Origin: Plazaster borealis
Lineage: Eukaryota; Echinodermata; Asteroidea; Forcipulatida; Labidiasteridae
Length of the DNA: 64,000 nucleotides
Assembly: GCA_021014325.1 (NCBI GenBank)
Contig: JAJGQC010000522.1
Location: 48,059 to 112,058 of the forward strand
Direction: 5' to 3'
Shown here piece by piece: positions 55,903-64,000 of this stretch; position 1 is the first letter of the stretch; the number at the start of each line of letters is the position of its first letter. Position numbers and translations under genes: made by a program. The notes below the pieces were generated by a model, which was given only the letters and a program-made list of their open reading frames with translations, searched no databases and had not been told where the DNA came from.

Positions 55903-56238
55903 TTAAAGGGTGTGTACAACATTGGTAATTACCAAAGACCTGTATTTAAACTCCGATGTGACCTTAACATATACATGAAATAACAAACCTGTGAAAGTTT
56001 GCTTAAATCGGTCTCGGAGGTCATAAGAAAACAGTGAAAACCCCTTATGTGATTATGGAATTTATCCTGCAGGATAAATACTTCATTATTTTACTCATTT
56101 AGTAAAACTATGGCATTTCAAGCAAAACTATTTCAAGGGAAGTTTTCTACCATGACCATCTTTTTATACCATGTGAGTTATGTGCAATCTGTGAGCATTT
56201 ATATTTTCATTCTTACCAATGTTGTACACACCCTTTAA
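55903..56238. mobile_element. TTAA-type MITE, 336 bp
   Basis: TTAAAGGGTGTGTACAACATTGGTAA and its exact inverse at the right end, both including TTAA. The internal AACAAACCTGTGAAAGTTTG is shared with the MITEs at 13.6 and 14.9 kb. It adjoins the inverted large repeat. Confidence 0.92.
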
Positions 56239-56404
56239 CTGTTCTTATCCGTACAAATGTGGGAACGCTTGAACCGTAAGATATAAGATCTGCTTCACTT
56301 AACCGTAGAACCGCAACAGGCTTACGATTTCCCTAAGCCTGAGCATTCACGGGTTATTTTTTAAAGTGTAACCGCTTTCTGAATTAGTTGGCGACCCATG
56401 TAAC

Positions 56405-57412
56405 AGCAGTTTCATAAACAATATTTCAACATTGAATGCCTTCATACTTCATTGGAGTGATTTTGACTTCACAAGAATCACTCCTGCAAAAGCGAGCATG
56501 CGTAATCTAATGGTGTGGAACACTCTCAGCGTTCAATGTTTCTTACAAATATTGCTGCACGAAAGTTGTATTGAAATAACAAAGACTACGAGAGTTACTT
56601 AAAAGAAAGAATTTTTTTAAACACGAACGCTCTACTAAGAGTTATTCCAGACCATTAAACTTATCGAGGTACAATGTATTTCCAAGATAATAATAATCGA
56701 TGAAGTGACAAATCGGACCCCATCGCTAGCTGGTAAATTGTTTCATAAACAACATTTCAACATTGAATGCCTTCATACTTCATTGGAGCATTTTGACTTC
56801 AAGGCAATCACCCTGCAAAAGCGAGCATGTGCGCAATCTAATGGTGGAACACCCCTAGCTGCTCAATGTTTCTTACAAATATTGCTGCACGCAAAGTTGT
56901 AATCAAATAACAAAGTCTACTAGAGTTACTTAAAAGAAATTTTTTTTTTTAAACACGAACGCTTCTCACTCAAGAGTTATTCCAGACCATTAAAACTAAT
57001 CGAGGTACAATGTATTTCCAAGATAATTAATGATGAAGTGACAAATCGACCCCATCGTTAGCTGGCAAATTGTTTCATAAACAATATTTCATTATTGAAT
57101 GCCTTCATACTTCATTGGAGCATTTTGACTTCACAAGAATCACTCCTGCAAAGCGAGCATGCGCAATCTAATGGTGTGGAACACCCCTAGCGCTCAATGT
57201 TTCTTACAAATATTGCTGCACGCAGTTGTATTGAAATAACAAAGACTACGTAGAGTTACTTAAAAGAAAGAATTTTTTTAAACACGAACGCTTTCACTAA
57301 GAGTTATTCCAGACCATTAAAACTAATCGAGGTACAAATGTATTTCCAAGATAATTAACGATGAAGTGACAAATCGGGACTCCCATCATCGCTAGCTGGC
57401 AAATTGTGCCTT
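56405..57412 (+). repeat. Triplicated 330-bp terminal block
   Basis: Three tandem units start near 56408, 56741 and 57070 (GTTTCATAAACAAYATTTCA), each containing ATTGAATGCCTTCATACTTC, GCTCAATGTTTCTTACAAAT and GACCATTAAAACTAATCGAG. R1 and R2 each carry this block once. Confidence 0.88.
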
Positions 57413-57649
57413 GGTTGCGCTAATCATGGCTAGGCGTCAAAGACTGCCGTGATATTGGAATCCTAACTGAGAGAAGATATATGTATGTTCTAATAGGGTT
57501 TTCGTTAAAAGGCATTGGATTGAGATAAGTTACATACCATCGTGTACCTTATCAAATTTATTAGTATGAAAAACAAATTTTTGTTAATGTGACGTTATCA
57601 GGTGTCAAATTACAGTAATTCAAAGCTTTAATTAGTTAGTCTTTGCAGC

Positions 57650-58150
57650 ACCATATCTCAAGAATACACAGCCGATTTTCAATTTTTTTTCAGTTATATA
57701 CTCCCTGGGCATTGTAGATAAGCCTTGGGTTACCGTGAACCCATGTTGACCTTTAGTTCCGGGTCAACCGGAAGTGGGACCATATCTCAAGAACTACACA
57801 ACCGATTTTCAATTTCTTTTAGTTGTAGATCCTTTGAGCATTAAAATGGAACTTCGGGTTACCGTGACCCCTTGATGACCTTTACTTCTGGGTCAGCCAG
57901 AAGTGGGACCACATCTTCAAGAAGAACACACCCGATTTTTAATTTATTTTCAGTTATACTCCTTTGAGCATTGAAGATTGAACTTGGGTTACCACACCCC
58001 ATGTTGACTTTTTTACTTCCGGGTCAACCCGGAAGTGGGACCATATCTCAAGAACTACACAGCCAATTTTCAAATTCTTTTCAGTTTTAATCCTTTTAAG
58101 CATTGAGGTTTAGCCTCAGGTTACCAGGACCCCATGTTGACCTTTATTTC
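57650..58150 (+). repeat. 130-bp minisatellite in the inverted copy
   Basis: Four units with ACCATATCTCAAGAAC-type blocks near 57647, 57777, 57906 and 58039, spacing about 130 bp, each with CCGGGTCAACCCGGAAGT-like palindromic sequence. Confidence 0.85.
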
Positions 58151-58347
58151 CGGGAAAAAGGGTCCAACAGCACATGGTTCTAATATGATGTGGGTGAAAG
58201 TTAGGGGTCAGATTTAGGGTTAGGTTTTTGGTTTTGGGCACACTTAGTCAAAAAGGGCCTGTTAAAGGTGAAGGGTCTTCTATCTCAAAGTCAGACTAAC
58301 TTTCAAGGTCTGGAGCATTTAATCAAAGTAAAAAACGGAACAGCTTT

Positions 58348-58381
58348 GTGGTTGTCCTAAGGACAAACACCTAATGTCTAG
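58348..58381 (+). repeat. Hairpin followed by CTAATGTCTAG-T
   Basis: GTGGTTGTCCT/AGGACAAACAC form a stem (one mismatch), followed by CTAATGTCTAG and then T. The R1 hairpin has the same flanks but another stem tip, so the stem changed while pairing was kept. Confidence 0.7.
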
Positions 58382-58956
58382 TTACTCATTATTTTTGTTT
58401 GCCATATCATACTTGTGTAACAAAGACAGCATCCTCAACTGAAGGCTTTTGATGACTTTATCAGGTTTTTGACTCTGCTTAGACTGCCAGTCTGCTGTAA
58501 ACTTGATTCCCTCCCTTTCATAAAGCAAAGCATCTAAGAGAGGCTCCAAGGTCAAAATCAGTTTTGTGATAAACTCAATTAATCAAGGTCCTGTGAAAAT
58601 TACTTCACATTAAAATGGTGTAAATTTTATTTGAAACTTTTCAGAGCTAAGTTTGAACCATGACATCATTGGATACCAACCACAAATGGGTCTGTACATT
58701 CCAAGGAGGAATTTTTGTGTCAGTAAAGGTCATATTGAATGCCACTTTGACTGAAAATTATCCAAATTCAGGAATGACTTAAAAATGTCTAGAACAGAAT
58801 AATGTGTATATTCATGTATTTGTAAAGTGAAGTCATTAGAGGTTTTGGGATTTTACACCATTTTGATATGAGGTTTTTGAACTTTTCTTCTTACTTTCAG
58901 TGTCGTAAGGATTCTAGCTACTGAAATCACCACACAGATCTGACTTTTGGCCCTCC
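58382..58956. other. Unannotated
   Basis: No recognised feature. Confidence 0.45.
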
Positions 58957-59571
58957 TTAACCCTTTCAGCCCCAAGTTCTTTTGACATAAACAACCGCTG
59001 TGGCCCACGTTGTTTGACCACTCTGCCGTGAAGCACACATTCTCACACAACAGGAAGCTTGTGTTCAAATTTTGATTTTACAAACTCTATTATTACTCTG
59101 GAAGATTTCATTTTAGAGCATAATAAGTAATAAAAATTGTCTTACTCATTGAATTTTCTTTCATACAATTTAAAAATCATTGAAATCAGCCAATATTTGT
59201 CCAAGTTCTTGGTGTTTGTTTCCCAAGTGTGTTCTGTAAATCCAAACACTTTTTGCACACAACCATATGGCGTCTGTAGGTGTTTGTCATTTCTCGATCT
59301 TTCCACTCCAATTTGGAAGTGATTGCATAATAGCAACCCTATTATATTTAACCACCGCTGGAAAGATCTGATCTTTCTCTTTCCAATGATAGTAAGCTTG
59401 GGCATGGAAGGTGAACATGGACAAAACTACAGCTTTTTAACAAATGGCCTTTTGTGCTCAGGCTTGAGTGCTTTTTTGTGTGTAATCTTGGGCGACTATA
59501 GTCACCATTGGTGCTCAAGCAGGGTATAGTGCACAGTCGACTAAAGTCGCCATTGGGGCTGAAAGGGTTAA
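58957..59571. mobile_element. piggyBac-type MITE, 615 bp
   Basis: TTAACCCTTTCAGCCCCAA at the left and TTGGGGCTGAAAGGGTTAA at the right, with TTAA outermost: classic piggyBac termini. The inside is non-coding and holds GGCGACTATAGTCACC-type palindromes near the right end. The transposase relic 1 kb away begins with a related TTAACCCTTTCA end. Confidence 0.93.
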
Positions 59572-60272
59572 AAACCTATATTATTGCAATGAGATATTTG
59601 GTTGGGAAATAAAAATGTTCAGCAGGTTGTCAGCTTACTCTTAAAGTGTGCGTGTGGTTATTTATAGCAGGTCTCTGCCTGATCATGGAATTGTGGAACT
59701 CTCCCAGTTTTTTACTGCGCACACATATGTGCTGAAGCGGTACTGTAACACCCAAGTATGTGGCGTGCAGTAGCTGGGTGAAAGTTCATTCCATGTATAG
59801 CCACAGGCCTACTTCTATCATGACAACGCAAACCATCAAAAGCAATATGTAAATGATGCATATTTATTGTATTAAAATAAATACTTATTTTACCAAAAAA
59901 ATATATTTATTTATTTATTTTAAATTATTTGTATTAATTTCCATCTTAAATGTGTTTGTACATTTATTTAAATATTGAATTTTTATTATTAAAGTGAATA
60001 CATTCATAACTTTTTGTTGAATTAACCAAAGTTGTAGTATAGCCAAAGCTCCTCCCTTACCTACATGTAACACACACGTGTGGAAACTTAAATACCTGAA
60101 ATATTGGACCTCCTATTTTGTGCTTCTTTGTTTGAACTTCCTTTGAAGAAAATATTACCAATTTAATCAAATCTTCAAGTTGCTATGTGCCCCTCAGTTT
60201 CTGCAATCAGGGTCCCCTAAAATTGCAAAGCAGACAACTCCTTACTGAGTTGATTGATGGAGCCGGCCAGGT
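59572..60272. other. Unannotated, very AT-rich
   Basis: The stretch 59860-60000 is almost pure A/T with TTTATTTATT runs. No gene. Confidence 0.5.
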
Positions 60273-60330
60273 TTAACCCTTTCATCACCATTGGCTGCCA
60301 CTTTCACGACAGCGCACCTACCTATGCTTT
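60273..60330 (+). repeat. Left terminus of the piggyBac transposon
   Basis: TTAACCCTTTCATCACCATTG begins 290 bp before the transposase start. The first 12 bases match the MITE terminus at 58957. The matching right end was not found downstream of 62426. Confidence 0.65.
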
Positions 60331-60562
60331 CATACCATCGCCGACTTGTCGCCGGCGAGCGCAGGGCCTGTTTTCAAGAGGGTCCACTAAGTTTGTTTGC
60401 TGCCCTCTGTCTTCCATTTGTGTACAGCTGAATAGATCACGCCATCAACTTTCCAATGATGCACAGAAACAATAGGGGTCACCATTATGACCTTTCTAGA
60501 AACTGAGCTAGAAGTTTTACATGCGCTAAATTTCCGAAAGTTTTTCCCAACATTTTGGCACG

Positions 60563-62426
60563 ATGTCTGATCGAGATGCTCAGTTATTGGATGAGATATT
60601 CGCTGATAGTGATTCAGAGAATGAATCCAGTGATTCTGGAGGAAGATTCTAACAAAGAATCAGAAGATTTGTCGGGAAGATTTGTCGGCCAGAATCTGAC
60701 GACAATTTGCCGGGCCAAGCAATGCAGGACGCCAAGCTGCTGCCGTGCAGGACCCGTGGTGGCGTCGTGTGGTGTGCGAGTCCGTGGTGGTCGGCAGGGT
60801 GGTGGTAATCTGCCGGGTACCAACTCGTCCCTCAAAAGAAAGATAAGCCAAATTTCGTACTGATGGAAGGAGACAGCAGACTTTGTCCTCAACCGCCTCC
60901 ATTACAGGTACTCCAGGGCCAACCAATGATTTCGTGAGGTCTGTCACCTGTAAAAATTTCATGCTGTATTTTACTACAGCCGTTTGGGATCTTTCTCGTG
61001 ACAGAAACAAACAGGTATGCATCTCAGAGCTTGCATAATACTCGGAGAAAGCTGCCAAGTGTGGGCACTGTGAACCCAGTAGACGAAGGTGAAATCAAAG
61101 CCTTCATTGCTATTCTTCTCTGCCATGGAACCAGCCGATTTTCACAGTGCAATATGTATTGGTCTACCATGGACATGTTACGCAACTCTTTCTACTCATC
61201 AATCATGTCAATGGAACCGCTTTCACATCCATCCTCCGGTATCTTCATCTCTCCAATAATGCAGCCCAATAATGCAGCCCAATAAGCAGCTCCCTAACAA
61301 ACTCAGAAAACTTCAACCTTTTTTTTGGTGCTCCCCAAATTTCTATCCGCTGCCTACAAACTCCAGTCGTAATTTATCCCCAGATGAGGAGCATGCTCAA
61401 ATTCAAGGGAAGGTTGAGCTTCATCCAGTACATGCCAAAAAAGCCAGTGAAGTGGGGCATGAAGGCTTTTTCCTCTGAACGAAGTCATCAACTGGGCAAC
61501 ACATGTGCATGGAAACTTTACACTGGTGTCGCGAGTGAGCACGACCTAACCTATCCCTAACAATCCAGTAAACCACGAGTTGCAGCATCCTACAAGTATA
61601 TACGTTGAGTGGGCGCCGTCTTGAGCTTGGTCGAAGGATTTAACAATAAAGGTCATGTAATATACCGCGATAACTATTATACAAGTTCCGTCCCTATTCG
61701 CAAACTTACTGAGCTTGGTTTTGGTTGCCGTGGGAACTGTGAAATACACAAGAAATGGCATGCCACCTGAAGCAAACCAAAACAACATTAAATGAAAAGT
61801 TGACTTCTGCTTTTATGAAAAGGCAGGTCAACTTTGTGTAGTTTGGTTTGACAAGAAACCTGTGACGGTTTTTACCACTGTAGGGAATCCGTAATCTAAC
61901 TGCAAAGCGAGTTTGATCAAGCCGACATGGAAACTGGTTTTAGAAACATCCTCAAACCCAAGTCCACTGAAGACTACAACAAGAACAGGAGGGAACTGAT
62001 CTCGATGATCAGTCTTCCACTACAATCATACATAGAAGTGAAGTGGTGGAAGCGTGTGTTTTTTCACATATTAGAAGTCTGTCTGGTGAATGCTTCCACA
62101 GTCTTTGACAGAGCATCAACAAACACAATCCTCACCAAGCTGAAGTTCAGACAAGCGGTCATTGGAGGGATTGCTCAAGGTTGGGATCGGATCAAACACG
62201 ACGCGGTCGCAGATCACATGTGTTGACTTGCCTGCACGACTCACTAAGCCAGGTCATTTCCCAGCGGTTGTTGGATGGCAGTGCGAGCCAGACTGCCTCG
62301 CTTGGTAAGTGACAGGAACAGGAGGAGGCAGAAAGCAGACATCAATGTGTTGTAGAAAGCGTGGACTGGCCAATGTGCACAGTTCCTTGTTTCGGGAAAG
62401 CGCCATCATTCTTATATGAACTATAA
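60563..62426 (+). pseudogene. piggyBac transposase, degenerate
   Basis: Starting Met-Ser-Asp-Arg-Asp-Ala-Gln and an acidic Ser/Asp-rich N-terminus, the gene shows 'FMLYFTTAVWDL' (about 60958), 'ETNRYASQ' (about 61000), 'EIKAFIAILLCHGTSRFSQC' (about 61090-61150), 'MYWSTMDMLRNSFYSSIMSM' (about 61157-61215), 'FKGRLSF' and 'MPKK.VKWGMKAF'-like blocks broken by shifts (about 61400-61475), 'YNKNRRELISM' and 'KWWKRVFFHILEVCLVNAST' (about 62041-62100). The last exon-like frame gives a Cys-rich end 'MCTVPCFGKAPSFLYEL' and stop TAA 62424-62426, matching the family's C-terminal zinc-binding domain. At least six shifts or stops; not functional. Confidence 0.88.
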
Positions 62427-64000
62427 AGACAACAGACTAGATGCATAGTTTCACCCGTTTTACTGTCGTTAGACTCACATGACACTCTGTGCCAACTAGA
62501 TAAAGAGCGTTTGCATGTTTTTGTAATTGTAAATCATACTCAATTTTGTTTTTGTAGTCACTTCAAAACATCTTTCACGTAAAATTAAATTCTTATTAGG
62601 TCCTTACCAACAACAACAAAAGTTTGTTGAATGTAGATGGTCTAAAAACCAAGATGCTATGTTTAACATTTCATTTGTTTTTAATTTCACTTCCTTTAAA
62701 AAAGAAATGTACCAAAGTTGGTGGTCAAACCAAATGTGCGCAGCCTAGGCCTGCTATGAAACAAACATTTGGCTGCTTTTGCCTACATTTTATCTTATGT
62801 TTACGCTCTACGTTTTATTGTAGTCTCGAATATTTTATTTCGGGGATTTTCTATTGAATCAAAAAAAAAAAAGTTTTGAGAAGGGAAGGTTTTTGACCGT
62901 GGGGCTGGTTACGCCCACTCATGGTATATGTTGCCTAAATAAATCACTTTGAATGTTGTTGTATGTACATTCATGTTCTATTTTTTGTGAAATAAGACTC
63001 TTGTAGACAAGCAAAGAATGCAAACAGTAAACTGAGTAAAAGCAAATGTCTTGTGTTCATATTTTTTTACATTTGGATATATTATATTTCATCCTTTATT
63101 GGGAATTTGAATTATAAGCTTTGTAACAGGAAATACTTGTTTGCTAAACAGATGAAAGAAGGCTGGCATTCACATCATGATCACATTGTGCATAATCTGC
63201 CTATGAAGTTTATTCACTTGACAAAATATGTGCATGTACAGTATATCTAATGCTCGCATGTACAATGTAAATGTGTGTGCACTCACACACACACACACAC
63301 ATGCACACTCCCTACAGCTGGTGACTTAGTCCTGCCATTGTTGTTCTATAATTCCCTTTTCTGAAGAATTCCCTGTAGGGTACAAGTTTACAAAGAATTC
63401 CTCGTGAGTCCATTGTTCTGTTGTGTTTTGAATCACAAGGATGGGTGGGTATGTCCACACACACTACACACATAATGGTATAACATACAGCAGGTCTGTG
63501 CAGTATCAAGTGGTGTAATGCATTTGTATTGGGTAAGTCCTAGTCTCATCAGATAGGAAACTGCACCTCTTGAAGAAAATAGCTGTTGATTGTTTTACAT
63601 CCAAAACTGTTGATTTTGATGTTGTAAATAAGAGTATACATTGAGTAAAAGTGTCACACACAAACTTGTTTCATTTATTGATGTCTTCACGGAAAACTAA
63701 GTTTGAAAGTGAATGAGAAGTCAAGCAATAACGTAATACTAGATTCACATATTTTGAATTAAAAAAATTTAGAGAACTAATAATATAATCAACCAAAATG
63801 GCATTGAAATATATTCTGCTGTAACCATTTGAAAGATGAGTATACATGTAACAAGGCATGCACAAAGTTTACTACAACGCTGTCTTCAATGTGAAAATTG
63901 GAGCTTGAAAAGTGGGTCTTCGAAGCTGCCGTATAGAAAACACCCGGTTCTGACTGCACACTCCACACGAACAATGTGGTCCTCAATGGGTTGCATGGTC
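62427..64000. other. Unannotated right end
   Basis: AT-rich with no recognised gene. A (CA)n microsatellite of about ten units lies at 63280-63301. Confidence 0.5.
63280..63301 (+). repeat. (CA)n microsatellite
   Basis: About ten CA units followed by TGCACACTC. Confidence 0.9.

Larger units (their letters stand above)
56255..58381 (+). repeat. Inverted copy of the large dispersed repeat (R-family)
   Basis: Reverse complement relation to 21050-24390: hairpin block (58348), 130-bp units (57650-58150), GACGTTATCAGGTGTCAAATT (57580), CCGTGATATTGGAATCC (57450), then three copies of the terminal block and a segment matching 24230-24390. The front blocks of R1 (before the hairpin) are absent, so the family's natural end may be the hairpin. 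Confidence 0.8.

Noticed and set aside
58190..58250. Second interstitial telomere array near GTTAGGGGTCAGATTTAGGGTTAGG
   Set aside because: Only one or two degenerate units, without array structure.

Overview
This is eukaryotic nuclear DNA, AT-rich and made mostly of transposable elements in several stages of decay. No prokaryotic operon, rRNA or free-standing tRNA gene is visible. The repertoire suggests a marine invertebrate deuterostome, most likely an echinoderm: a tyrosine-recombinase (YR) retrotransposon with a C-terminal SGNH hydrolase, an L2/CR1-type LINE with a matching tRNA-headed SINE, many TTAA-flanked MITEs, BED-type hAT transposons and a piggyBac relic. That assignment is inference from element types, not from a marker gene.

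Region by region. At 0.3-1.2 kb lies a non-autonomous hAT-like element full of GACTC motifs. At 1.3-7.0 kb is a decayed Ty3/Gypsy-like retroelement (gag, protease, RT, RNase H, integrase). It interrupts one copy of a tandem duplication whose second copy is at 8.0-8.7 kb. Both copies carry the same minus-strand exon, coding an acidic Asp-Asp-Asp-Tyr-Val-Pro-Glu-Thr segment. With an exon at 8.9 kb and a SET-domain exon at 12.1 kb, these look like pieces of a KMT5A-like methyltransferase gene. Between them lie a 5'-truncated LINE (9.06-10.5 kb) and a 66-bp minisatellite. At 13-16.7 kb are a Gypsy integrase tail cut by a MITE, a complete TTAA MITE, an intact two-finger C2H2 ORF and an LTR-like sequence.

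At 20-26.2 kb, roughly 2-kb direct repeats carry inner 130-bp repeats and variable perfect hairpins. An inverted relative is at 56.3-58.4 kb, where the hairpin is followed by CTAG-T as at a Helitron 3' end. A tRNA-derived SINE follows at 26.2-26.6 kb. The YR retrotransposon occupies about 27.9-35.4 kb and has two hAT elements nested in it, one with a perfect 8-bp target duplication. At 38.9-44.3 kb are scattered plus-strand exon-like blocks of an unrecognised, broken gene.

At 47.5 kb a short TTAGGG array sits between perfect inverted repeats. At 48.6-52 kb are a long-TIR MITE, a large inverted repeat with about 620-bp arms, and a second copy of the 1-kb hAT MITE carrying a piece of sequence also found at 55.6 kb. 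At 52.0-54.1 kb is a minus-strand LINE with endonuclease and RT remnants. At 59.0-62.4 kb are a piggyBac MITE and a degenerate piggyBac transposase gene that still ends in the family's cysteine-rich domain.

Nearly all genes here are element genes: the autonomous relics (hAT, piggyBac, LINE, YR element) are the types of machinery that would mobilise the non-autonomous families beside them. Host coding signal is limited to the SET/acidic exons, perhaps the zinc-finger ORF, and the broken exon cluster at 39-44 kb. All identifications come from reading motifs by eye; no database search was run.
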